From Planctomycetota bacterium (lineage in GTDB: Bacteria > Planctomycetota > UBA1135 > GCA-002686595), in the NCBI GenBank assembly GCA_004296785.1, contig SCVU01000136.1:1-6007 (forward strand): a stretch of DNA of 6,007 nt, read 5' to 3'. The notes beneath the pieces were generated by a model. The model saw only the letters and a list, made by a program, of their open reading frames with translations, was not told the DNA's origin and searched no databases. The stretch's first letter is position 1, and each line of letters opens with the position of its first letter. The translations under genes and the position numbers were made by a program. This document shows positions 1 to 6,007 of this stretch, piece after piece.

Positions 1-2252
1 CACTGCGAGACGAGCTCGCTCATCGACCAGCACGCGCGCAGCGCCTCGGGATCCTGCATCGAGCTCAGGATGTAGAGCTGATCGGTGCCGACGCCGGCGA
101 CGTCCGTGCGCCAGCGGCGGCGGTTCTCCGGGTTCACCTTGCGCGCGAGCGCGAGTCCCCAGGCCGGCGTGTCGACCTTCGGCGCCGCGCCGGCCGGCAC
201 TTCGATCGTCTTCAGCGTCGCGCGCGGATTCGTCGCCGCGAAGTCGAGCCACGCGCGCGCGTCGAACGCGTCGGCCGTCGCGAGCCCGTCGGGCAGCGCC
301 GCGCGCACTTCCGCGTGTGCCTCTGCATGCTCGGGCCGCAGCGCGAGCACCGCGCGCAGCCACGGCTGCCGCGCCGCCGCCGGCAGCGACGGCGGCAGCG
401 CCGCGAAGCGCGCGAGCAGCTCGGCGTCGCGCTCGCCCGCCAGCGCGGCGAGCTTGGCCTGCAGATCCTCGAGCGCCTTCGCCCCGGGCTTCTTCGCGCC
501 GATCGCCGCGAGCTTCTTGTCGAGCGGCTCGGCGTCCTTCGCGGCCGCGCCGAATGAGCGCGCGCGGCGCAGGCTCTCGCGCGCGACCTCGTGCGCGTTC
601 GCGGTCGCGGCCTTGGTCGCGAGCTCGAGGTGCGCGCGCGCCGCGCGCCGATCGCACTGCGCGCTGGCGAACGCGAACGCATCCGCCGCGCGGCGCAGGT
701 ACAGCGGCTTGCCCTCGCGGTCCTCGGCGTACTCGAGCTCCGAGAGCGGCAGCGTCTTCTTCAGCGCCGCCGACCACACCTTGCCGGTGTCGAGCTTGAC
801 GCGCAGATCGCCGTCGGCGATCGAGCCGTCGGCGAAGCACGCGTGGGCTTTCGCGACGAGCTCGCCCTTCGCGTCCGCGGGCGCAGCTGCTGCGGCGCCG
901 GTCGCGGCGGCGCCGGGCGCGGCGGCGCCTGGCGCAGCCGCTCCCGCGGCGGCCGGCGCGAAGGGGAACACGGCCAGCGCCGGCGCAGCCTCCTCGGTCT
1001 TGCGCCGCGCGGCGCCGAGGTGCGCGCGCAGCTGTTGCGCGGTGCGCGTGATCAAAACGCCGTCGCGCACCGGCACCGTGCGCAGCGCGGCGCCGCCCTC
1101 GATCCGCCACAGCGCGCGCTGGCTCGCGACGTCGAACGCGCCGCCGCCGAGGCACGCGACCGAGCCCGCGATCGAGGTCGGCACGACCGACTGCGCGAAC
1201 TCGGCGTGGTGGTCCTTCGCGGCTAGCTCGTAGAACTCGTCGGAGTCCACGAGCACGCGCATCAGCGAGCGCCGGCGCGACGTCGGCTCGTTGATGAACG
1301 CGATCCAGCCGTCGCCGGTGCGCGCGGGACTGGTGAGGATCGGGATCGTGCGCGGCGCGAGCCCGGCGCTCACGTCGACGTCGGCCCACATCGACGTGCC
1401 CTTGGTCGACGCGATCGGCACCGCGTGGCGCACGAGCACGTCCTCGGCCGACACGCACAGCGTCGGGTACGCGTTCGGGTGCGGCGTCTCCTCGGCATAG
1501 ACGCCGGCGAGATAGCTGCCGCGCGCCTCGCCGCCGGCGCGCGTGAACGCGTTGACGTACGCGGTGCGCGCGTTGTCGTGGCTCGAGACCCACACGCGGT
1601 CGCCGAGCAGCGCGATCTCGCCCTGGTAGTTGCCGCGCGCGCTCCAGCGCGGGCGCGCGTCGCCGAGCGCGTAGCACTGCAGCGCATCGGTCGTCACGAC
1701 GTACAGCTCGTCCTCGTACAGGAGCCACGAGCGCGGCGGCGCGGCGAACGCGAGCGTCTGCGTCGGCTGCACCGCGCGTCCCTGCCAGCGCCCGCACTCG
1801 AGTGCGTTGCCCTCGCCGCGCCACACCAGCGCCGGTCCGTACAGCGTCGCCTGCCAGCGCCGATCGAGCTGCGGTCCGGTCGCGCGCTCGAACAGCACCG
1901 CGCCGGTCGCGAGGTCGAGCCCGTACAGGCGCAGCTTGCACTCGACGACGACGCGGTCCTCCCACACGAGCGGCTCGCTCTCCAGCGGCTCGGCGAAGTC
2001 GCGCGTCCACGCCAGCGGCGGCGCGCTGCGCGGCGCGCGCGTGCGCGTGCGACCGCTGCGCGATGCGCAGCCGGCGCGCGTGTACCAGTGCCCTTCGGGC
2101 GCTTCCGCGCCGTCGGCGGCCGGCGCCGGCGCGGCGGTTTCGCTCGCGCTGCTCGGCTCGCCCTGCGCGTGCGCGAGCGGCGCCCACGCCACCAGCGCGA
2201 CGCAGCGCGCCGCACTCCACAACCGATTCCACAGCGCCGCTCGTCGCCGCAT
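1..2252 (-). CDS. Exported PQQ-type beta-propeller/TPR-like protein, 3' partial, paralogue of the next gene
   Basis: I read this frame open for 750 codons from the ATG at 2252-2250 to the left window edge, without a stop. The start is supported by AAGGGAG seven bases upstream and by a signal peptide at residues 1-29 (MRRR, then a hydrophobic stretch, then AHA before Q30). A low-complexity stretch follows. The W-Y-T-R-x-G-C motif lies at 56-62, and a propeller-like region at about 80-412 has blade signatures such as LDLATG (112-117) and AFDVASQRALW (372-382). An Ala/Gly/Pro linker spans about 421-462, a small DG-rich beta domain about 470-510, and a helical TPR-like segment about 515-655 (WLRAVLALRPEHAEAH at 631-646). 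The last residues (about 722-750) align without gaps with the start of the peptidase-like region of gene 2. The missing C-terminus therefore probably carries that domain. Role unknown: likely periplasmic binding or scaffolding. No PQQ dehydrogenase catalytic motif was seen. Confidence 0.88.
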   Translation of the reverse strand, partial: MRRRAALWNRLWSAARCVALVAWAPLAHAQGEPSSASETAAPAPAADGAEAPEGHWYTRAGCASRSGRTRTRAPRSAPPLAWTRDFAEPLESEPLVWEDRVVVECKLRLYGLDLATGAVLFERATGPQLDRRWQATLYGPALVWRGEGNALECGRWQGRAVQPTQTLAFAAPPRSWLLYEDELYVVTTDALQCYALGDARPRWSARGNYQGEIALLGDRVWVSSHDNARTAYVNAFTRAGGEARGSYLAGVYAEETPHPNAYPTLCVSAEDVLVRHAVPIASTKGTSMWADVDVSAGLAPRTIPILTSPARTGDGWIAFINEPTSRRRSLMRVLVDSDEFYELAAKDHHAEFAQSVVPTSIAGSVACLGGGAFDVASQRALWRIEGGAALRTVPVRDGVLITRTAQQLRAHLGAARRKTEEAAPALAVFPFAPAAAGAAAPGAAAPGAAATGAAAAAPADAKGELVAKAHACFADGSIADGDLRVKLDTGKVWSAALKKTLPLSELEYAEDREGKPLYLRRAADAFAFASAQCDRRAARAHLELATKAATANAHEVARESLRRARSFGAAAKDAEPLDKKLAAIGAKKPGAKALEDLQAKLAALAGERDAELLARFAALPPSLPAAARQPWLRAVLALRPEHAEAHAEVRAALPDGLATADAFDARAWLDFAATNPRATLKTIEVPAGAAPKVDTPAWGLALARKVNPENRRRWRTDVAGVGTDQLYILSSMQDPEALRACWSMSELVSQ
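892..936 (-). repeat. Three imperfect 15-bp repeats encoding an Ala/Gly/Pro linker
   Basis: Units at 892-906, 907-921 and 922-936 differ at one to three positions and encode A-P-G-A-A or A-T-G-A-A pentads in gene 1 (about residues 439-453). They form the core of the flexible linker that follows the propeller. Gene 2 has an Ala/Gly/Ser-rich linker at the equivalent junction but without the same nucleotide repeat. Confidence 0.8.
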
Positions 2253-2259
2253 GCGTCGT

Positions 2260-2266
2260 CTCCCTT
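2260..2266 (-). promoter_or_regulatory. Ribosome binding site of the partial exported protein
   Basis: AAGGGAG on the minus strand, seven bases before the ATG at 2252. It fixes the start just ahead of the signal peptide and shows that this gene is translated from its own site inside the 76-bp gap after gene 2. Confidence 0.65.
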
Positions 2267-2279
2267 CGACCTCGGTGGC

Positions 2280-2299
2280 CCGGGAGCGTTCGCCCCCGG
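2280..2299 (-). other. GC-rich hairpin between the two exported-protein genes
   Basis: CCGGG (2280-2284) pairs with CCCGG (2295-2299). After one A/C mismatch, two further G-C pairs close a four-base loop (2288-2291). It lies 14 bases before the Shine-Dalgarno of gene 1. There is no T-run after it on the minus strand, so it is not a standard intrinsic terminator. It could attenuate, stabilise the upstream mRNA, or be incidental in such GC-rich DNA. Confidence 0.3.
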
Positions 2300-2308
2300 A
2301 CGCGAGCC

Positions 2309-2338
2309 ACAGCCTAACGCAGGACAGCCTAACGCAGG
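2309..2338 (-). repeat. Perfect 15-bp tandem duplication spanning the stop codon of gene 2
   Basis: Two adjacent exact copies (2309-2323 and 2324-2338) of a unit that reads CCTGCGTTAGGCTGT on the minus strand. The unit length is a multiple of three, so the Leu-Arg-stop ending of gene 2 occurs twice in frame. The functional TAG is at 2331-2329 and a second TAG at 2316-2314. Reading through the first would add only Ala-Val-Leu-Arg. This looks like a slippage duplication; a role is not implied. Confidence 0.9.
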
Positions 2339-5223
2339 TTCGCCGAGACCTCGCGCGTCCACTCGTGGACGCGCTTGCCGAGCTCGGCCGCGCTCATCCC
2401 GAACGCCTTCTCGAGCTCGAGGTTCTTGTGCTGGTTCGCGTGCCACGCGCCGACGAGCTCGAGCAGCGCCGCGCGGTGCTTGCCGTCCTCGGCCGTCCAC
2501 AGGTAGTGCACGGTCGCGGCGGACTGCAGGTAGTACAGCTGCAGCTGCGACAAGAGCACCTTCGGCCCGAGCTCGAGCCGCAGTGCGACGACCTGCGTGC
2601 CGCGCGAGTCGGCGCGCGCGGTGCGCGCGCGGTCCCACTGGTACAGGTCGGTCCACTCGATCAGGCTCTCGTTGCCGAGCTGCCCGACGAGGTCGAAGCT
2701 CGGCGTGAATCCGGTCTGCACGCCGAAGCCGCGCGTGGCCGCGTCGAAGCCGAGCTCCTCGACGAACGTCGCCATGCCGGCGGGAATCCACCAGCCGGAG
2801 AGCTTGTCGTCGAGCGGCAGCCCGGGCTTCACGCCCGGCATGCGCGTGCGCATCCACAGGTGCGCGAGCGCGTGCGCGAACGCGGCCTGCGTGCCGGCGC
2901 GCTGCACGACGTCGTCGGTCAGCACGACGTGCACGGCCTCGCGCTCCCAGTCGTGCCACGCCAGCGCGGTCTTCGGCTGGCGTTTGAGATCCGGCGTCTG
3001 CTGCGGCACGAGCGCGTGGTAACTCGCGAGGTCGGGGTGCAGCCAGATCGCGAGCGGCGGCGCGCCGCTCGCGGCCGGCGCCGCGGCCGCGCCCGGCGCA
3101 GCCCACAGCTCCTCGAGCGCGCCGCACGCGAGATCGGCCCAGCCGAGCACCGTGCGCACCGAGTCCTGCTTCGGTTCGACCGCGATCAGCACGACGCGCT
3201 CGTCGCCGAGCGCGACGATCTCGCCCTCGCGAGCCTTGCGCCACGCGTCGCGCGCGCGCGCGACGCGCTCGGCCGCGGGGCCCGTGCTCTGGTCGTGGAT
3301 CGCGCGCAGCTCGCTGCTGTGCGCGGCCGCCGCGAGCGCCACCCACTCGGCGCCCGACCAGCCGAGATCGCCGGCCTTCGCCGCGGGCAGACACTCCTCG
3401 AGCGCCGCGCGCGCCGGCGCGTAGTCGGGTGCGAGCTCGAGCGCGGCCGCGAGCAGCTCGAGGCGCGTGCCGCGCGGCGCATCGGCCGGCACCTTCTTCG
3501 AGCGCTCGACGAGCGCCTTGGCCGGCGCGACGACGAGCTCGGCCTCGCGCTTGGCGAGTTCGTCCGCGCGCCCCTTGTTCACGCGCTGCGGCTTCGCGAC
3601 GAGGTCGAGCCGCGCCTTCTCGGTCTTCGAGAGATCGGGATCGGTGCTGCCGAGCTCGCGCGCGGCCTTCACGCAGCGCGCGACGATCTCCGGGTCCTTG
3701 GTGCCGAGCGCTTCGCGCGCGAGCTCGACCCACGCCTTCGCGTCGCCGATCCGCACGAGCGTGCGCAGGTGCTCGGCGTAGCGCACGGGCTCGGCGGCCC
3801 ACTGGTACGTCCCGTCCATCGACTCGATCAGCACGGCGTCCTCGTGCGCGAGTTTCGACTTCACGCCGCCCGGGGCGACGACGTCGATCTCGGCCGCGCC
3901 GGCCGCGCAGCGGAAGCGGCCGCTGGCGACGCCGCCGTCGCGCAGCAGCGCGCGCCCCGACGCGATGTCGAGCGCGGGCAGCGGCGGCAGCGCGGCCGCG
4001 GCGCTGGCCGCCGCGCCGCTCGCGCCCGCGCCGCCGCGACCTGCGAACCAGCCGCTCAGCACGCCGCCGCGTTCGGTGTACAGCACGCCCGAGCGCACCG
4101 GGATCGCGCGGTGCGCGAGATCGCGCGAGGCGCCCCACAACACGCGGCGCGTGTCGAGGTCGAACGCGCGCGCGCCGATCAGCACCGCGCGCGCGGCGAT
4201 CGACGCCGAGACGTTCCCGCCGACGAACTCCGTGTGCGAGTCGATGCCCGCGAGGAACTGCGGCGGCTCGCTCGTGCGCGCGAGCTCCTGCACCCAGCAG
4301 TTGCCGCGGTCCTGGTAGGGGACCTCGACGATCCAGCCGCCGGCGCAGTCGACTGCCTGGCCCGCGAGATACGCGGTGCCGAACGAGGTCGGATCCTTCG
4401 TCACGTCGACCATGCCGACGGTGGTCGTGCCGAAGTCCGACAGCACGATCGGCAGCGAGTGGTAGACGAACACCTGCGGATCGAGCGCGCACAGCTGCGG
4501 GCCGTTTCCGCGCTCGGGCTTCTGTCCCTGGTGGCCGCCGCACGAGACGAGCTTCTTCGACGCGCCGGTGGCGCGGTCGATCTCGTACATCCACGACATG
4601 CCCTTCTTGTCGTACGAGAGCGCCCACAGCTTGTCGCCGCGCAGCACGAGCTCGCTCCGGTAGTCGCCCTCGACGCGCCAGACCGGGCTCAGCGACGGCG
4701 GATCGAGGCGCTCGATGCCGTCGCCGACGAGCGCGTAGATCGAGCCCTCGAACGACAGCGGCGCGTGGACCTCCTCGAGCGATTCGTACTGCCAGATCGG
4801 CTCGAGCGCGCGCTCGCGCGGCGCGAGCAACGCGAGCTTCTTCTCGCCGGCGCGCAGCGCGATCTGCCCGCCCCACACGCTCGGGCTGAGCGAGCCGCCC
4901 CCGATCCACGCGGTCGCCGCCAGGCGTTTGCCGGTCGCGAGGTCGAGCCACTCGATGCGGCGCTCGTTGCCGCGCTGCACCTCGAGCGCGATGCGATCGC
5001 CCCATGCGAGCGGCTCGCTCGCGATCTCGCCCTCCGCGGTGTACTTCCAGCGCTCGCGCGGCGCGAAGCCCGGCGGCGGCGTCGCGGCGACGCCGGTGCG
5101 CGCCGCGCAGCCGCCGCGCGTGTACCAGGTGTTCGCCGGCGCGACCGCGTCGGCCGACTGTGCGCGCGCTCCGATCGCGAGCGCGAAGACGAAGAGAACC
5201 GTGGAGCCTGCCGATCGCTGCAT
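2329..5223 (-). CDS. Exported beta-propeller/TPR-like protein with a degenerate gluzincin (DUF1570-like) peptidase domain
   Basis: Complete protein of 964 residues. The start at 5223 is chosen because GGAGGA lies four bases upstream and a clean signal peptide follows (residues 1-21, ending ARA before Q22). The frame extends upstream to 5337, but that extension would bury the signal peptide. WYTRGGCAARTG (33-44) resembles the opening motif of many planctomycete PQQ-type propellers, with Cys in place of the usual Asn or Asp. The propeller spans about 50-395 (LDLATGKRL at 93-101, AFDLDTRRVLW at 353-363). An Ala/Gly/Pro linker follows (395-418), then a small DG-rich domain (425-475), a helical region with a TPR-like repeat (587-610) and a second Ala/Pro linker (708-722). 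The peptidase-like fold (about 665-700 and 722-964) has HALAH at 784-788 and WWIPAGMATFVEE at 811-823. The Glu expected at 785 and 815 are both Ala, so catalysis is unlikely. It probably binds an unknown periplasmic or envelope ligand. The cell location and propeller fold are well supported; the ligand is unknown. Confidence 0.9.
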   Translation of the reverse strand: MQRSAGSTVLFVFALAIGARAQSADAVAPANTWYTRGGCAARTGVAATPPPGFAPRERWKYTAEGEIASEPLAWGDRIALEVQRGNERRIEWLDLATGKRLAATAWIGGGSLSPSVWGGQIALRAGEKKLALLAPRERALEPIWQYESLEEVHAPLSFEGSIYALVGDGIERLDPPSLSPVWRVEGDYRSELVLRGDKLWALSYDKKGMSWMYEIDRATGASKKLVSCGGHQGQKPERGNGPQLCALDPQVFVYHSLPIVLSDFGTTTVGMVDVTKDPTSFGTAYLAGQAVDCAGGWIVEVPYQDRGNCWVQELARTSEPPQFLAGIDSHTEFVGGNVSASIAARAVLIGARAFDLDTRRVLWGASRDLAHRAIPVRSGVLYTERGGVLSGWFAGRGGAGASGAAASAAAALPPLPALDIASGRALLRDGGVASGRFRCAAGAAEIDVVAPGGVKSKLAHEDAVLIESMDGTYQWAAEPVRYAEHLRTLVRIGDAKAWVELAREALGTKDPEIVARCVKAARELGSTDPDLSKTEKARLDLVAKPQRVNKGRADELAKREAELVVAPAKALVERSKKVPADAPRGTRLELLAAALELAPDYAPARAALEECLPAAKAGDLGWSGAEWVALAAAAHSSELRAIHDQSTGPAAERVARARDAWRKAREGEIVALGDERVVLIAVEPKQDSVRTVLGWADLACGALEELWAAPGAAAAPAASGAPPLAIWLHPDLASYHALVPQQTPDLKRQPKTALAWHDWEREAVHVVLTDDVVQRAGTQAAFAHALAHLWMRTRMPGVKPGLPLDDKLSGWWIPAGMATFVEELGFDAATRGFGVQTGFTPSFDLVGQLGNESLIEWTDLYQWDRARTARADSRGTQVVALRLELGPKVLLSQLQLYYLQSAATVHYLWTAEDGKHRAALLELVGAWHANQHKNLELEKAFGMSAAELGKRVHEWTREVSANLR

Positions 5224-5227
5224 GCCG

Positions 5228-5233
5228 TCCTCC
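5228..5233 (-). promoter_or_regulatory. Ribosome binding site of the 964-residue exported protein
   Basis: GGAGGA on the minus strand, four bases before the ATG at 5223. It decides the start: the longer frame beginning at 5337 has no equivalent and would place the signal peptide internally. Confidence 0.75.
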
Positions 5234-5251
5234 GATGCCGTCCGCTGCCAT

Positions 5252-5263
5252 GCTCCGCGGAGC
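5252..5263. promoter_or_regulatory. 12-bp perfect palindrome in the divergent intergenic region
   Basis: GCTCCGCGGAGC reads the same on both strands and lies between the start of gene 2 (5223) and the likely start of the PLP enzyme (5328). The position suits an operator for either or both genes. If the PLP enzyme starts at 5235 or 5250, the palindrome would instead be inside its coding sequence. Short palindromes of this composition are not rare in DNA this GC-rich. Confidence 0.25.
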
Positions 5264-5292
5264 CCTGCGCGGCGCGGACGAGCGCGAGATCC

Positions 5293-5298
5293 TATCAT
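5293..5298 (+). promoter_or_regulatory. Possible -10 element upstream of the PLP enzyme gene
   Basis: TATCAT matches five of six positions of the sigma-70 -10 consensus and sits in the only AT-leaning patch of the intergenic region, 29 bases before the ATG at 5328. No convincing -35 box lies at the right distance. On the other strand the same patch contains GATGAT, 17 bases after TTACGA, a weak candidate promoter for gene 2. Both are tentative. Confidence 0.2.
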
Positions 5299-5327
5299 CG
5301 ACGCCCTCGTACCCGGTCGTAACGCGG

Positions 5328-6007
5328 ATGCAACCACTTCACACCTTCTCGCCCGAGCCCTGGCGCGCGCGCTTCCCGATTTGCGCGAACACGAACTACC
5401 TCGTCAGCCACTCGCTCGGCGCGATGCCGGCCGCCGTGTACGACAAGCTGCGCGCGTTCGCCGACCAGTGGGCCACGCGCGGCGTGCGCGCGTGGGGCGA
5501 GGGCTGGTGGAGCGCGCCCGTCGACGTCGGCAACGTGCTCGCGAAGGTGCTGAACGCGCCGCCCGACTCGGTCGTGATGCACCAGAACGTCTCGCTGATC
5601 GAGGCGCTCGTCGCGTCGAGCCTCGACTTCTCGGGCCCGCGCAACAAGGTCGTCTACACCGACCAGAACTTCCCGACCGTGATGTACGTGTGGCAGGGCT
5701 TCGAGAAGCTCGGCGCGAAGATCCACGTCGTGAAGAGCGAGGACGGCGTGACGGTGCCGACCGAGCGGCTGCTCGAGGCGATCGACGAGCAGACGCTGAT
5801 CGTTCCGATCAGCCACGTCTTCTACAAATCGAGCTACCTGCAGGACGCCGCCGCGATCTGCGCGCGCGCGCGCGAGGTCGGCGCGCTGGTGCTGCTCGAC
5901 ACGTACCAGTCGCTCGGCACGGTGCCGGTCGACGTGCAGGCGCTGGGCGTCGACATGGTCTGCGGCGGCTCGGTCAAGTGGCTGTGCGGCGGGCCGGGCG
6001 CCGGCTA
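5328..6007 (+). CDS. Kynureninase-like PLP-dependent enzyme (aminotransferase class V fold), 3' partial
   Basis: 226 complete codons are visible before the right edge; the family usually has about 400-450 residues. Kynureninases cleave kynurenine to anthranilate and alanine in the cytoplasm using PLP. Visible family features are NTNYLVSHSLGAMP (21-34, compare the NSLG-x-x-P opening of kynureninases), the aromatic GVRAWGEGWW (52-61), NFPT (114-117, with the Phe expected to stack on PLP), ISHVFYKS (161-168), Asp191 in DTYQ (PLP pyridine nitrogen) and SVKWLCGGPG (215-224) with Lys217 as the expected Schiff-base lysine. Several residues typical of true kynureninases differ: FPT-V instead of FPT/S-D, DTYQ instead of DLAH, and SVK instead of (T/S)YK. 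The substrate may therefore be different. Fold and cofactor are near certain; the exact reaction is not. The ATG at 5328 fits the family N-terminus but lacks a clear Shine-Dalgarno. In-frame ATGs at 5250 and 5235 are alternatives, also without one. Divergent from gene 2. Confidence 0.85.
   Translation, partial: MQPLHTFSPEPWRARFPICANTNYLVSHSLGAMPAAVYDKLRAFADQWATRGVRAWGEGWWSAPVDVGNVLAKVLNAPPDSVVMHQNVSLIEALVASSLDFSGPRNKVVYTDQNFPTVMYVWQGFEKLGAKIHVVKSEDGVTVPTERLLEAIDEQTLIVPISHVFYKSSYLQDAAAICARAREVGALVLLDTYQSLGTVPVDVQALGVDMVCGGSVKWLCGGPGAG

Noticed and set aside
85..1233. Plus-strand frame of 382 codons antisense to gene 1
   Set aside because: Low-complexity Ala/Ser/Arg composition and no ribosome binding site. 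The opposite strand is the continuous 750-codon gene.
2329..5223. PQQ-dependent alcohol or glucose dehydrogenase
   Set aside because: The propeller repeats resemble the PQQ type, but I see no catalytic Asp/Glu-Asn set, vicinal disulfide or cytochrome c CXXCH motif. The BamB-like structural propeller is the closer comparison.
1694..5251. Frame of over 1100 codons on the minus strand, overlapping gene 2 and part of gene 1
   Set aside because: An Arg-rich shadow in a different frame from both genes. It has no motif conserved between the two halves, whereas the chosen frames show clear paralogy.
1807..5322. Open reading frame of over 1100 codons on the plus strand, antisense to both exported-protein genes
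   Set aside because: It runs through both genes and the gap between them. Its product is Arg/Ala/Leu-rich with no domain, and the frame is open because GC-rich codon choice leaves few stops. The minus-strand frames have signal peptides, ribosome sites and paralogous motifs.
5224..5337. 38-residue N-terminal extension of gene 2 from the ATG at 5337
   Set aside because: It would place the signal peptide internally and would overlap the PLP enzyme start. The ATG at 5223 has a strong GGAGGA.
5295..5816. Minus-strand frame of 173 codons antisense to the PLP enzyme
   Set aside because: The plus strand carries a full set of class V PLP-enzyme motifs; this frame is compositionally a shadow.
1..6007. 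CRISPR array, insertion sequence, tRNA or defence system
   Set aside because: No regularly spaced repeats, terminal inverted repeats flanking a transposase, tRNA-like cloverleaf or nuclease/helicase motifs were seen. Almost all of the window is explained by three coding genes.

Overview
The window is very GC-rich (roughly 70% by eye, with G or C at nearly every third codon position). It holds three protein genes and almost no free space. Two large secreted proteins lie head to tail on the minus strand, and one PLP-dependent enzyme is divergently transcribed on the plus strand. High GC, secreted PQQ-type propellers of the W-x-x-x-G-G-x-x-x-R-T-G kind, TPR-like repeats and DUF1570-like peptidase folds together suggest a Planctomycetota-like bacterium, possibly one of the GC-rich marine lineages. 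This is inference; no rRNA or marker gene is present.

Layout. Bases 1-2252 (minus) hold gene 1, an exported multi-domain protein whose C-terminus is cut by the left window edge. Bases 2253-2328 are a short intergenic gap with a hairpin and one and a half copies of a 15-bp tandem duplication. Bases 2329-5223 (minus) hold gene 2, a complete 964-residue exported paralogue of gene 1. Bases 5224-5327 are the divergent intergenic region with a 12-bp perfect palindrome and the only AT-leaning patch nearby. Bases 5328-6007 (plus) hold the first 226 codons of a kynureninase-like enzyme, cut by the right edge.

Genes 1 and 2 share one order: signal peptide, W-Y-T-R-x-G-C motif, beta-propeller, Ala/Gly/Pro linker, small DG-rich beta domain, helical TPR-like segment, peptidase-like domain. 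They look like an old tandem duplication and are probably co-transcribed, gene 2 first. In gene 2 the peptidase-like domain reads H-A-L-A-H and I-P-A-G-M-A where active relatives have H-E-x-x-H and x-x-E-G-x-A. The general-base Glu and the presumed third zinc ligand are both Ala, so it is most likely a pseudopeptidase used for binding. The two proteins may act together in the periplasm, but no substrate can be named. The divergent PLP enzyme has no evident functional link to them. I saw no mobile element, CRISPR array, RNA gene or recognisable defence system.
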